A stretch of DNA of 58,125 nucleotides. Source: Pseudomonas californiensis (GTDB lineage: Bacteria > Pseudomonadota > Gammaproteobacteria > Pseudomonadales > Pseudomonadaceae). Below, piece after piece: positions 7,875-15,840 of this stretch. The stretch covers positions 1 through 58,125 of the forward strand of contig NZ_JAGTPK010000033.1 of assembly GCF_021147775.1 (NCBI RefSeq), in the 5' to 3' direction. The translations under genes and the position numbers were made by a program. The notes below the pieces were generated by a model. The model was not told the DNA's origin and searched no databases. It was given only the letters and a program-made list of their open reading frames with translations. The stretch's first letter is position 1; every line of letters starts with the position of its first letter.

Positions 7875-7903
7875 ATAGTGCTGGCGGGATTTATCTGTGT
7901 CAA
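7875..7903 (-). promoter_or_regulatory. Leftward early promoter PL with operator in its spacer
   Basis: On the minus strand, TTGACA (7898-7903) is separated by 17 bp from CACTAT (7875-7880). The spacer carries AATCCCGCCAG, which is shared with PR. It drives the LuxR-HTH gene at 7836 and the leftward operon. Confidence 0.75.
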
Positions 7904-7917
7904 TCCCTGCGGGATTA
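7901..7917. promoter_or_regulatory. Second PL operator candidate
   Basis: ATCCCTGCGGGAT (7903-7915) is a dyad built from the same ATCCC half-site found in the PL and PR spacers. It overlaps the PL -35 element and ends 5 bp before the cI stop codon. Confidence 0.6.
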
Positions 7918-7921
7918 TATT

Positions 7922-8677
7922 TTACAGGCCTGGTATTTTTGCCTCGATGACCCGGCCGATTATCTCCCAGTCGCCGTCAACCTCGATCGGCTTGAAAGCG
8001 GCGTTCAGGGGCATCAGGTATGCGGAGCCGGCATCGTTAATATATTGCTTGAAAGTCGTTTCTCCATCGCGATGACGAGCAACGTAAAATTTCCCGCTCA
8101 AAAGATCGAAGCCTTCTGGCTGCACCAGTATTTTCGTGCCTTCAGGGAAACTGGGTACGGTCTGGGAAGTCATGGAAGGCCCGCGAACGTCCAGCCAGTA
8201 GCCATGCTCGCCTGCATTTTCAGTAGACGGCAAATATTCTTCGGCACTGCCTGGGATAAATGAGTCTGGAGATTCTGCCCGGCTTCCAGCCGCAATCCAG
8301 CTGATCAGCGGATAACGTCTTGCAGCCCTTCGTGGCTGGACGATCATATCCAAGTTGGCCCGCTCTGAGCGCTCACCTTTGTGCTTTTCGGCCAATCCAG
8401 ATCCGGATACAGCAGTCGTCATCATTGTGATCAGCTTTGCAATTCTCGGGCTGAAGTCTTCAACAGGCACCTGCAGGAGCTGCGCTACCTGGACCGCAAA
8501 CGGCGTGTTTAAGCCATTGCGGCCATTTAGATAGTGGCTGAAAGACCCTTGGTTCATGCCTAGAGCCGCCGCCGCCTTCTCTTGGGTCAAACCCAATTCT
8601 TTGCGCTTTGCCATGAAGATCGCTTTCAGCGCAGCGCATTCCCGCTGCGCCACGTCACTGAGTTCTTTCTTTTTCAT
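7922..8677 (-). CDS. CI-like LexA-family prophage repressor
   Basis: 251 residues: XRE helix-turn-helix at about 18-72 (LGLTQEKAAAALGMNQGSFSHYLNG), linker, then an S24 peptidase domain. The self-cleavage site is A130-G131 (SWIAAGSR), the nucleophile S168 (VRGPSM) and the general base K210 (TTFKQYI). RecA filaments formed after DNA damage should trigger autocleavage and induction. It is transcribed divergently from cro, the standard lambda layout. AAGGTG lies shortly before the ATG. PRM is not obvious. All catalytic residues are present, so the switch looks functional. Confidence 0.95.
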   Translation of the reverse strand: MKKKELSDVAQRECAALKAIFMAKRKELGLTQEKAAAALGMNQGSFSHYLNGRNGLNTPFAVQVAQLLQVPVEDFSPRIAKLITMMTTAVSGSGLAEKHKGERSERANLDMIVQPRRAARRYPLISWIAAGSRAESPDSFIPGSAEEYLPSTENAGEHGYWLDVRGPSMTSQTVPSFPEGTKILVQPEGFDLLSGKFYVARHRDGETTFKQYINDAGSAYLMPLNAAFKPIEVDGDWEIIGRVIEAKIPGL

Positions 8678-8724
8678 TCGTGCACCTTATGGCTCGCGGC
8701 ACTGAAATTCAAATGCCGCTAGCA

Positions 8725-8753
8725 TTGACTTTAAAAAATCCCGCAAGCACTAT
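8725..8753 (+). promoter_or_regulatory. Rightward early promoter PR with operator in its spacer
   Basis: TTGACT (8725-8730), 17 bp, then CACTAT (8748-8753). The spacer reads AATCCCGCAAG, matching PL in sequence and position. It lies just before cro. Confidence 0.75.
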
Positions 8754-8785
8754 TTAAAAAGAAAAGAAAATCTGGAGTTATCACA

Positions 8786-9073
8786 GTGGAGCGAATTCCT
8801 CTTGCTGAATACGCAGCCAAGCGACACGCCGGTACGGCGGAGAAGCTAGGCATGAGCCAAGGCTCATTGAGTAAAGCGATCAGGGAAGGTCGGTCGATTT
8901 TTGTAACTGTGTCCTGCGATGGAAAACTGTCGGCTGTCGAGGAAAAACCATTCCCTGGTCAGCGCCGGAAAGCAGATCCAGGCCAGTGCGCAAAGAATAA
9001 TCCCTCAGGGTCTGAATCGTCATGTTCAAAAGTACCTGTGAATTTATCCAGTACACCTCAGGCCAATTCATGA
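8786..9073 (+). CDS. Cro-like repressor
   Basis: 95 residues from a GTG start. The first 55 form the compact lambda Cro-type fold: IPLAEYAAKRHAGTAEKLGMSQGSLSKAIREGRSIFVTVSCDGKLSAVEEKPFP, with recognition helix SQGSLSKAI and a C-terminal beta hairpin. The remaining 40 residues are polar and probably flexible. It is the first gene from PR and lies opposite cI, so it should bind the same ATCCCGC operators and shut off cI during lytic growth. Confidence 0.85.
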   Translation: MERIPLAEYAAKRHAGTAEKLGMSQGSLSKAIREGRSIFVTVSCDGKLSAVEEKPFPGQRRKADPGQCAKNNPSGSESSCSKVPVNLSSTPQANS

Positions 9074-9124
9074 AGACCTGCCAAACCCATTTTTTGCTGT
9101 CCGGCTAACCCAAACGCCAGGCAC

Positions 9125-9150
9125 AAAAAAGCCCGACCTAAGTCGAGCTT
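9125..9150 (-). terminator. Terminator-like hairpin right of cro
   Basis: AAGCTCGAC/GTCGGGCTT (9 bp, one G-T) with a 4-nt loop is followed by six T when read leftward. It would stop antisense transcripts entering cro. On the plus strand it forms a hairpin without a T-run and could act as a weak tR1-like pause. Confidence 0.55.
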
Positions 9151-9208
9151 CTAGTCGGCACCCGCGCCAACGGGTGTCTCGGTATCACTTTGCTTCGAGA
9201 AAACCAAA

Positions 9209-9544
9209 ATGAAATCAGAAAATACCACCAGCTCAACCACAGCGCAAGTAACCCTGCTCACCAAAGGCGTTGAATTTGGCGAAACGCCAATTGCAAACCA
9301 AGGCGAATACCTCTTTCAGACAGTGCCTTCTATGCAGGTGGAGGATGCGTTACAGAAAGCCCGGACGCTGTCGTTGGGTCTTTCCCAGATATGCGAGGAC
9401 ATGCGTGAGTCGATCAATTACGGGAATCTGGTTCACTGCGATGGCATGGCGGTGCTCGGATTTGTAGCCGAGGCGATCCATGCGCTTGTCTGCTCGACCC
9501 AGGATGGCATCACCGTCCCAGATCAACAGGGGGCACGCCAATGA
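9209..9544 (+). CDS. DUF3077-like protein
   Basis: 111 residues. The block EYLFQTVPSMQVEDALQKARTLSLGLSQICEDM, followed by AVLGFVAEAIHALV, is the pattern of DUF3077 proteins, small helical proteins frequent in Pseudomonas chromosomes and prophages with no proven function. It opens the rightward early operon after cro and overlaps the next gene by 4 nt (ATGA). Confidence 0.7.
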   Translation: MKSENTTSSTTAQVTLLTKGVEFGETPIANQGEYLFQTVPSMQVEDALQKARTLSLGLSQICEDMRESINYGNLVHCDGMAVLGFVAEAIHALVCSTQDGITVPDQQGARQ

Positions 9545-9912
9545 ACATTCCATCTCTGCATGATCTGATTATCGATGTTGAGGCCCAATTTCCAGCTGAG
9601 TCGTCTGGGCTCAAGTTAAGTGACCACCAAGTAATGCAGCTCAAGCGCGTCGAGCAAGCATCTGGTGAAAGTGCCAATGTTCTGATTACAGGCATTGAGT
9701 CGATTGGGGCAATGATGGGGCTGGCTGAGGGAGGCGAAATGCCCACTGAGTGCGTGGTGGGTATTGGCTGGCTTCTCAAAGAGCTGGCAAGTCTCACCCG
9801 CAGGCTTCAAGAAGAGCGCATCGTCGCAGTCCATAAGCTGGACAACATGAGCTGCGCGCCACAAAACAAGACCTCTGCAAATCGTGGCGCGAGTGCGGGT
9901 GGTGGTCAATGA
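9541..9912 (+). CDS. Early phage protein of unknown function (123 aa)
   Basis: Helical and acidic, with a central segment (GESANVLITGIESIGAMMGLA) and a polar Ala/Gly/Ser C-terminal tail. Four-nt overlaps on both sides place it firmly in the early operon. No motif is recognised. Its overall size and helix spacing recall the DUF3077-like neighbour, so an old duplication is possible. Confidence 0.65.
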   Translation: MNIPSLHDLIIDVEAQFPAESSGLKLSDHQVMQLKRVEQASGESANVLITGIESIGAMMGLAEGGEMPTECVVGIGWLLKELASLTRRLQEERIVAVHKLDNMSCAPQNKTSANRGASAGGGQ

Positions 9913-10154
9913 TCAATCCAGAACGGTACTCCCACGTTGCCAAGCGGATCGCCGAATGTTTGGACACCATTGGAACTCTTTCTGACGTTCTGATGGAAAA
10001 CACAGTTGCGCGCGAGGGCAGCGACGAGGGCCAGAGTGATGAGCCGCTGGACTCCCGATGCGAGGCCGGCGTGCAGGCCGCCATACGCCTTCTTGCGATG
10101 CATGCCTATACCGACCTTCAGTCGATGGCCCAAGGCTTGGGGGTGCCAGAATGA
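9909..10154 (+). CDS. Early phage protein of unknown function (81 aa)
   Basis: It starts and ends in ATGA overlaps with its neighbours. Two predicted helices (VAKRIAECLDTIGTLSDVLMEN and AGVQAAIRLLAMHAYTDLQSMAQGL) flank an acidic loop, as in helical hairpins of the DUF3077 type. Function unknown. Confidence 0.65.
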   Translation: MINPERYSHVAKRIAECLDTIGTLSDVLMENTVAREGSDEGQSDEPLDSRCEAGVQAAIRLLAMHAYTDLQSMAQGLGVPE

Positions 10155-10975
10155 ACCTGATCACCATCAACAGCACTTCAATGCCCATTGTTGAGTATCG
10201 CGGCCAGCGTGTTGTCACGCTCGCGATGATCGATCAGGTGCATGAGCGGCCAGAGGGAACTGCCCGTCGCAACTTCAACGAGCATCGTTCGCGCTTCGTT
10301 GAGGGCGTGCATTGCTTCGAGGTGACCGCGAACGAAATTCGTACACAGTCGCTGGGGCGAGCTTTTGCGGCAAGGACTGCCAAGGGGGTGCTGCTTACCG
10401 AGCGCGGCTACATGATGTTGACCAAGCCATTCAACGACGACTTGGCTTGGGATGTTCAATCGCGTCTTGTCGATGAGTATTTCAGACCGCCTGCGGCACC
10501 GGCACTCCCCCAGGATCTTCCCGCAGCTCTGCGACTTGCCGCGGACCTGGCAGAAGAGAAAGCCGTGCTGGCAATCGAAAACCAGCAGCAGGCCAAGAAG
10601 ATCGAGGCACTCGAAAACCTTTTCATGCCCGGCGAGACACCCACCCAGTTCGCCAAACGCCTCAATGGCGTGAATAGCCAGCAGATCAATGCCGTGCTGC
10701 TGGAATTGCGGTGGATCTACAACGCAGAGAGAGACCCGGAGCACTCACCGAAGTACCGGGTGTACAGCATCGCCCGTTCGAAACAGTGGCTTACCGAAAA
10801 GCCGATCACCGTCGGTGGCGAGGGCATCAAGTCCTTCATCCGCTATGCACCTGTGATGATGCAGGAGGGAGCGAAAAAACTCTTCGACCTGTACATGGCT
10901 GAAAAGCTGCCCATGAAGCAGACCTGGGACGGTCAATTTTTCTACAACAAATTCACGCCGGAGACCGCCCAGTGA
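10151..10975 (+). CDS. Phage antirepressor (ORF6N-type N-terminus)
   Basis: 274 residues from the ATG at 10151, coupled to the previous stop. Residues 10-110 match the ORF6N DNA-binding domain (MPIVEYRGQRVVTLAMIDQVH, FNEHRSRFVEGVHCFEV, GVLLTERGYMMLTKPFNDDLAWDVQ). A coiled-coil linker (about 125-160) and a KilA-C-like C-terminal domain follow (ETPTQFAKRLNGVNSQQINAVL, WLTEKPITVGGEG). Such proteins antagonise repressors or bind DNA during early lytic growth. It stands between small early genes and the replication genes, as in many Pseudomonas siphophages. Confidence 0.8.
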   Translation: MNLITINSTSMPIVEYRGQRVVTLAMIDQVHERPEGTARRNFNEHRSRFVEGVHCFEVTANEIRTQSLGRAFAARTAKGVLLTERGYMMLTKPFNDDLAWDVQSRLVDEYFRPPAAPALPQDLPAALRLAADLAEEKAVLAIENQQQAKKIEALENLFMPGETPTQFAKRLNGVNSQQINAVLLELRWIYNAERDPEHSPKYRVYSIARSKQWLTEKPITVGGEGIKSFIRYAPVMMQEGAKKLFDLYMAEKLPMKQTWDGQFFYNKFTPETAQ

Positions 10976-11592
10976 AGAATATAGATCTTGAAATTTCACG
11001 GAAAATCGCTGGCATTGCGCGCAAGCCCAATTTGCCACCGCGCGCGATGTTCATCCTGATTCAGCGCTGCATCCGGATCAGCCTGCGTCATCGCGATCAG
11101 ATTCGTGAAGAGCGCCGAGTGTTCCGGCGCGAGGCTGGGAAGCTGAAAGCGTATCTGCCGTTCACCCAGCGTCAGATGGACAGACTTATAGAGAAGTCAC
11201 GATCGCATCGTCATGAGGAGCTGAAGGTCATCAAGCAAGGCCTCGGCGGCTTTGGCTATAACCTGATCAAGGATACGGATCGAGTTCTTGAAACGGTCGG
11301 TTTTGACGGTATGTGCGATCTGTTGAGCATCAACCCAGTTCATCGCCTGCATGCGAGGCTTAGTGCAGAGAAAAGCCTTGCCGGACTGATTTATGTGGAG
11401 CGCCTTGAAAACAGTGCGAGCCCCAAATCGGAGGAATGGGGGAGCGGCGGACCGTTATTCGAGGCTTGCTTCGAAGCGATGATGAATTGGATTCGAACCG
11501 CCCCCGAAGACGACCTGCCAGACCTTTTCGGTCCAAGCTCGCCGTTCTCCAGAGTCCAGAAAGAGCAACGGACGCCGGAGACCCTGCAATGA
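10972..11592 (+). CDS. Early phage protein of unknown function (206 aa)
   Basis: It starts at a GTG overlapping the antirepressor stop (GTGA) and ends overlapping the O-like gene. The protein is strongly basic and helical in its first 90 residues (IRISLRHRDQIREERRVFRREAGKL, MDRLIEKSRSHRHEELKVIKQGLGGFG), suggesting nucleic-acid contact. The C-terminal 40 residues are acidic and Pro-rich. No family is recognised. Confidence 0.7.
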   Translation: MKNIDLEISRKIAGIARKPNLPPRAMFILIQRCIRISLRHRDQIREERRVFRREAGKLKAYLPFTQRQMDRLIEKSRSHRHEELKVIKQGLGGFGYNLIKDTDRVLETVGFDGMCDLLSINPVHRLHARLSAEKSLAGLIYVERLENSASPKSEEWGSGGPLFEACFEAMMNWIRTAPEDDLPDLFGPSSPFSRVQKEQRTPETLQ

Positions 11593-12377
11593 GCATCATT
11601 CGCGCCCCTCGGCCAGAGGGGAATTTCTATCTGTTGAGCAAGAGCATCAGTGAAGACCGGCGCTTGAGCTGGGCAGCGCGTGGCGTCCTAGTTTTCCTGC
11701 TCGGCAAGCCTGATCACTGGAAGGTCTCGCCCGCTCACTTGCGTGGAGAAACAGCGGGTTCGGCAAAACCCACAGGCCGTGACGGCATCTACGGCCTGTT
11801 GGACGAACTCATCAACGCCGGATATGTGCGTCGTGAACAACCTCGTTTCGAATCTGGAGTACTGGGCGAAGTCACCTATTTTGTGTCCGAGTCACCGCTT
11901 CCGGATTTACCGTATCCGGCTGAGCCGCTTCCGGCTGGACCGCATACGGCAAATCCGACACTAGTAAGTATTGAAGGTAAGCAAGTACTGAAAACACCAG
12001 TAAGTACTGATAACCCTTCGGGTGTTGGAAAGGTGAAGAATCCAAAGTTCGACCCTGCATCGGTGAAGCCTGCCAATGCATCAGAAAGAGCCTGGACTGA
12101 CTTCTGCGATATGCGGAAAACCAAACGGGCACCACTGACGCTTCGTGCTTGCGAAATGATCGCCGCCAAGCTGGCAAACCATGCCGACCCAGACGCGGTG
12201 CTGGACAAGTCCACGGCCAGCAGTTGGAGCGACGTTTACCCAGAATCTGTTCTGCCAGGCTCCAGCGCCAAGAACGGGAAGCCATCCCGTCACACCCAGC
12301 TCGATCAGATTGACCACACCGATGGCCTGGAGCTGGACGCCAACGGCGACTACCGGATTGCTGGAGGTGGTCAATGA
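11589..12377 (+). CDS. O-like replication initiator with internal origin
   Basis: 262 residues from the ATG at 11589; a longer open frame from 11436 lies inside the previous gene. Residues 1-100 form a winged-helix domain (NFYLLSKSISEDRRLSWAARGVLVFLLGKPDHWKVSPAHL, GRDGIYGLLDELINAGYVRRE) typical of phage replication initiators. A Pro-rich linker is encoded by the iteron repeats at 11895-11952. The C-terminus probably contacts the helicase loader. It directly precedes the DnaC-like and DnaB-like genes, the same order as lambda O-P with an added helicase. The repeat-coded linker and C-terminal part differ from lambda O, so the assignment is by domain and context. Confidence 0.8.
   Translation: MSIIRAPRPEGNFYLLSKSISEDRRLSWAARGVLVFLLGKPDHWKVSPAHLRGETAGSAKPTGRDGIYGLLDELINAGYVRREQPRFESGVLGEVTYFVSESPLPDLPYPAEPLPAGPHTANPTLVSIEGKQVLKTPVSTDNPSGVGKVKNPKFDPASVKPANASERAWTDFCDMRKTKRAPLTLRACEMIAAKLANHADPDAVLDKSTASSWSDVYPESVLPGSSAKNGKPSRHTQLDQIDHTDGLELDANGDYRIAGGGQ
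11895..11952 (+). other. Candidate phage replication origin: four iterons
   Basis: Four 13-mers start exactly 15 bp apart: CCGCTTCCGGATT (11895), CCGTATCCGGCTG (11910), CCGCTTCCGGCTG (11925), CCGCATACGGCAA (11940). They lie in the middle of the O-like gene, as the four lambda iterons lie inside O. An AT-richer stretch follows. Confidence 0.7.
11964..12011 (+). repeat. AT-rich direct repeats next to the iterons
   Basis: GTAAGTATTGAA (11964), GCAAGTACTGAA (11981) and GTAAGTACTGAT (12000) follow the iterons in an AT-rich patch. Their position corresponds to the unwinding element beside the lambda iterons. Confidence 0.55.
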
Positions 12378-13162
12378 GCCTGCGCCTGCCTCACACGGTC
12401 GACACGCGCCTCGGCGTTTGCTCGATACACGGCCAATACATCAACGCGCTGGTCGATCAGTTCGGTGCAGACCCGATCTGGTACGGCTGCCCACGCTGCG
12501 AGTTCGATAACCGCCACTCGGCTGACATCAGCATCCGCGCTGGCGGCACACTGGTCCACACCGAACGTTTGCTGAACGCGCGCCTGCTCGATGCATGTAT
12601 TCCTGTCCGCTTCCAGCAGGCCACGCTTGAAAGCTGGAGCGCAGGTGATGACAACGCTAAGGCCAAAGCCTGGAACATGGCTACGGGCTTCGTGGAGGCC
12701 TTCGCCGAAAACTATCAGGTTGGTCGTTGCGTCATGCTGCTGGGGCAGGTTGGCACCGGCAAGACTCATCTTGCCACTGCCATGCTGCAGCAGGTCATCC
12801 GCTACTTCGGTACCCAAGGAGTGACCGGCCTGTACACCACGGCCAGCGCAATCATCCGCTCGGTCAAGAGCACGTTCGGTAACCCTGCCAAAACTGAGTC
12901 GCAGGTCTACGCCGATCTGATCACCCCGCATCTGCTGGTGGTCGACGAGGTGGGCCTGCAGAACGGCACCGACTTCGAGCGCGCAACACTTTTCGAGGTC
13001 ATCAATGGTCGCTACGAGCAGCTCAAGCCGACGATCGTCGTCAGCAATTTGAGCGTTGCCGACTTGAAGCTGAGCATGGGTGACCGTGCCGTCGACCGCC
13101 TGCGCGACCGTGGCGGCCTGGTCTGTGTGTTCCGCTGGCCGTCGGCGCGAGGTGCAGCATGA
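12374..13162 (+). CDS. DnaC-like helicase-loader ATPase
   Basis: 262 residues. An N-terminal region with C16/H19 and C39/C42 (CSIHG, CPRC) may bind zinc. The AAA+ domain starts near residue 80 with Walker A G124-T131 (GQVGTGKT), Walker B 187-192 (LLVVDE) and a C-terminal arginine-rich segment (DRAVDRLRDRGG). DnaC/IstB-type ATPases load the replicative helicase at the origin. It overlaps both neighbours by 4 nt, so loader and helicase are translated together. Confidence 0.9.
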   Translation: MSLRLPHTVDTRLGVCSIHGQYINALVDQFGADPIWYGCPRCEFDNRHSADISIRAGGTLVHTERLLNARLLDACIPVRFQQATLESWSAGDDNAKAKAWNMATGFVEAFAENYQVGRCVMLLGQVGTGKTHLATAMLQQVIRYFGTQGVTGLYTTASAIIRSVKSTFGNPAKTESQVYADLITPHLLVVDEVGLQNGTDFERATLFEVINGRYEQLKPTIVVSNLSVADLKLSMGDRAVDRLRDRGGLVCVFRWPSARGAA

Positions 13163-14535
13163 GGGATCTATACAGCCTGGAGGCAGAACACGGCCTGCTG
13201 GGTGCGCTGCTGTTGGACGCTTCCCTGTTCGACGCTATCACCGCCCGGATCACGACGGCTGACTTCGCCTACGACGACAACGCCGCGCTGTATCAAGCAA
13301 TTATCGACACGCAAGCCGCCGGCCAAATGATCGATGTGGTGACTGTGGGCGTCGAGCACCCGGAGCTGCCCAGTGGCGAGCGAACTCTGGCCTACGCGTC
13401 AGAAATCGCCAAGAACACGCCGAGCACCGCGAACTGGGCCGGGTATCAGCGCATCGTGCTTGAGCGCTCGGCGCTGCGCCGTGTCGTGGAAGCGGCAGAC
13501 GTGATCAAGGATTCTGCCAGTGACAACCGGCCGGTGTCCGAGATCATCGCTATGGCCCAGCAAGCGACGGCGGATCTGCGTGACCTGGGCGCACCCGACC
13601 GGAAGGATTATTACAAGTACAGCGAAGTGCTGCCCGACGTAGTTGATGGCATCGACAAGCGTTTCAATGGAGAGAAGCAGCTCGGGTACTCAAGCGGACT
13701 CAAGCATCTGGACGAGCTGATTCGCGGCCTGCGCAACAAGAACATGATCGTTATAGCCGGCCTGCCGGGCTCGGGCAAAACAACGCTGGGCGTTCAGATC
13801 GCTCAACAAATCGCATGTGTCGACAAGGGCGTCGGCCTCATCGTCTCGATGGAAATGACTCGGCAGGAACTGGTCACTCGTGGCTTGGCGTCAGTCGGCG
13901 GTGTGAGTCTGACCCGTCTCGATGAGGGGCACACGCTTCAGGATGAAGACTGGCCGCGTCTTACCAGTGCCGTAAACGTGTTGGCCAACTCCAAGTTGTT
14001 CGTCTGTGACGAGGAAGGCATGACCGCCGCCCGCATCCGTTCGACAGCCAGGCAAGTGCAGCGCAAGGAAGGGCTCAGCATCGTGGTGGTGGATTACATC
14101 GGCCTGATCGCCGCCGAGGGTGCCGGACAGAACCGAACGTTGGAGCTGGGCAAGATTTCCACAGCACTCAAGAACATGGCCAAGGAATTGGACGTGCCTG
14201 TGATCGTGTTGGCTCAGCTCAATCGTGGATCGACTAACCGTACGGACAAGAAACCACGCCCCAGCGACCTGCGCGAATCGGGCCAGATCGAGGCCGACGC
14301 CGACGTGGTGATCCTCGTTCACCTGGATGCGGACAGCGAGGAAGGCCAGAACGGTGTGGTTGAGTTGATCGTGGGCAAGTGCCGCCACGCCAAGACCGGT
14401 AGCTGTCTCGTTCAGCAGCAGGGGCAATACGTCCGCTTTGTGGACTTTGCCGGGAATACATATGCAACAGACGAAGAGGTCGAAATGGGCCGCAACTCAT
14501 TCGCCAGTCGCTTCAATCGGGGTAGCCAAGTATGA
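13159..14535 (+). CDS. Replicative DNA helicase, DnaB family
   Basis: 458 residues. The N-terminal DnaB domain (LEAEHGLLGALLLDASLFDAI) is followed by a RecA-like helicase domain with Walker A at 201-209 (GLPGSGKTT), Walker B (IVVVDYIGLI, about 311-320), and the FL-RESG-type box DLRESGQIEADADVVILVHLD. It unwinds DNA at the fork as a hexamer. A phage that carries its own DnaB and its own loader depends less on host DnaB than lambda does. The end overlaps the next gene by 4 nt. Confidence 0.95.
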   Translation: MRDLYSLEAEHGLLGALLLDASLFDAITARITTADFAYDDNAALYQAIIDTQAAGQMIDVVTVGVEHPELPSGERTLAYASEIAKNTPSTANWAGYQRIVLERSALRRVVEAADVIKDSASDNRPVSEIIAMAQQATADLRDLGAPDRKDYYKYSEVLPDVVDGIDKRFNGEKQLGYSSGLKHLDELIRGLRNKNMIVIAGLPGSGKTTLGVQIAQQIACVDKGVGLIVSMEMTRQELVTRGLASVGGVSLTRLDEGHTLQDEDWPRLTSAVNVLANSKLFVCDEEGMTAARIRSTARQVQRKEGLSIVVVDYIGLIAAEGAGQNRTLELGKISTALKNMAKELDVPVIVLAQLNRGSTNRTDKKPRPSDLRESGQIEADADVVILVHLDADSEEGQNGVVELIVGKCRHAKTGSCLVQQQGQYVRFVDFAGNTYATDEEVEMGRNSFASRFNRGSQV

Positions 14536-14819
14536 ACACCACCACCACAGCGGCGCTGCCGCGCAAGAGTCTGACAGCCGTCGAGTGCAAGTTTCTGAAG
14601 CTGGGCAACCGTCAGCTGCTCGAAGCCAATAACGGCCGTATGGCCTCTGCCGCCCTGATGGACATTGTCGCTGACTGGCACGCATCCAGATCGAGCGCAG
14701 GGTTCGAAGCGTTCGCCAGAGCGTGGGTCATCGAGGGCAACGCCAGGAGCGTCATCGCCACCAGACTGCTGATGGAACTCTTCGGCATGAATGAACCAGA
14801 TCCGAGGAAAGCAGCATGA
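14532..14819 (+). CDS. Phage protein of unknown function (95 aa)
   Basis: It lies between helicase and Q with 4-nt overlaps at both ends. The sequence is helical (MASAALMDIVADWHASRSSAGFEAFARAWVIEG) without a motif I recognise. The position resembles the small genes between P and Q in lambdoid phages, many of which are non-essential. Confidence 0.65.
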   Translation: MNTTTTAALPRKSLTAVECKFLKLGNRQLLEANNGRMASAALMDIVADWHASRSSAGFEAFARAWVIEGNARSVIATRLLMELFGMNEPDPRKAA

Positions 14820-15202
14820 AAAAGCGTACATACGTCGACAAGCCCTTGGGCGATACCGAATACCTGCTGGAAAACTGGGGCTCCTGGCGGATGTCTGGAA
14901 TGGGCGTGCCGCGATATGTTTCCCCGCTGGCGGCGCTGATGAACCAGTGCTGCCCAGAGGCCAGTCCAATGAGCTACGTGATTACCGATGAGACAGCCAT
15001 GCTGGTGGATGTCACCATCGCAAGGCTGATCGCGCGCAACCAGCAAATGGGCGATTTCATCTGGTGGTACTTTGGGTCCAAGTGGACGATGGTCCGGATT
15101 GCTGAGACTCACAAGATGTCGGAGCGATCTGCGCGCGAAATAATCCGGCAAGGCGTCGCATGGATTGACGGTGCTTTGGGAGATATTTCCGAGGCTGCGT
15201 AA
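14816..15202 (+). CDS. Late antiterminator, Q-like
   Basis: 128 residues matching the phage_antitermQ pattern: YLLENWGSWRMSGMGVPRYVSPLAALM, ITDETAMLVDVTIARLIARN, YFGSKWTMVRIAETHKMSERSAREIIRQGVAWIDGAL. The last part is a helix-turn-helix resembling sigma region 4. Q proteins modify RNA polymerase at the late promoter so it ignores downstream terminators. A strong intrinsic terminator lies 85 bp after the stop and could be its tR'. The late operon contains many further terminators that only an antiterminated polymerase would pass. Confidence 0.85.
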   Translation: MKKRTYVDKPLGDTEYLLENWGSWRMSGMGVPRYVSPLAALMNQCCPEASPMSYVITDETAMLVDVTIARLIARNQQMGDFIWWYFGSKWTMVRIAETHKMSERSAREIIRQGVAWIDGALGDISEAA

Positions 15203-15286
15203 AAAGTTCTTTCAGGCCTGATAAACACCTGTTTTCATGGCACCGTGTTTAGCTTTTCAAGCGCGACACCCGACCAGACAAAAGAG

Positions 15287-15315
15287 AAGCCCGGCCATTG
15301 AGCTGGGCTTTTTTA
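15287..15315 (+). terminator. Intrinsic terminator after Q (tR'-like)
   Basis: AAGCCCGGC and GCTGGGCTT form a 9-bp stem (one G-T) with a 6-nt loop and a run of six T. Confidence 0.85.
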
Positions 15316-15373
15316 TGTCCATTCCTGCTCGACTCAAGCATTCTATTGGCTCGGGATATTCTGAGGAGGTGGC

Positions 15374-15694
15374 ATGTCTAGTTTGCATATTTCAAAGCTT
15401 CATGTTGATGATTTGGCTGAGCCTTGGGCGAGCTATGGAAAGAGGTACGACCTAAAAGATGGCTTTGTATGGGTCGTCTTCCATGGCGATCGAATACATG
15501 GCGTATTTCCCTCGGAAGAGTTGGCGAAAGGTTTTCTGCACCATCTTCAGCATCATTTAGATAACGGGGACGTCCCGCCACACCAGACGAAGGAACAGGC
15601 TCAATCGATAGCCGTCGATCGCAAGAAGCAGGCTGAGAAGGCCGCTCGGAAAAGCCAAAGTAATACTCCCTCGGATTCATCGCCGAATCCTTGA
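15374..15694 (+). CDS. Small soluble protein in a terminator-bounded cassette
   Basis: 106 residues with an excellent GAGGAGG ribosome site. The N-terminal two thirds (FVWVVFHGDRIHGVFPSEELAKGFLHHLQHHLD) look like a small alpha/beta domain. The C-terminal 35 residues are Lys/Gln/Ser-rich and disordered. No family is recognised. It stands alone between two almost identical terminators, so it is an independently movable gene and may have its own promoter in the short 5' gap. Confidence 0.65.
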   Translation: MSSLHISKLHVDDLAEPWASYGKRYDLKDGFVWVVFHGDRIHGVFPSEELAKGFLHHLQHHLDNGDVPPHQTKEQAQSIAVDRKKQAEKAARKSQSNTPSDSSPNP

Positions 15695-15706
15695 TTGTAC
15701 ATTCGG

Positions 15707-15733
15707 AAGCCCAGCCACCGAGCTGGGCTTTTT
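15707..15733 (+). terminator. Intrinsic terminator
   Basis: AAGCCCAGC/GCTGGGCTT, loop CACCGA, then T. Nearly the same as the terminator at 15287. Confidence 0.85.
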
Positions 15734-15840
15734 GTTTCTGTGTAGGTGACGCTCGGCGGTGCGCTATCCCCGAGTCCCTTTGAGGAAAGCGGCGAAACTG
15801 GTATGGTTTGCGCCGTCAAAATCAAACCTTAGAGGGATCT

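Noticed and set aside
11436..11588. N-terminal extension of the O-like protein
   Set aside because: It lies wholly in the preceding gene in another frame; the ATG at 11589 couples to that gene's stop.
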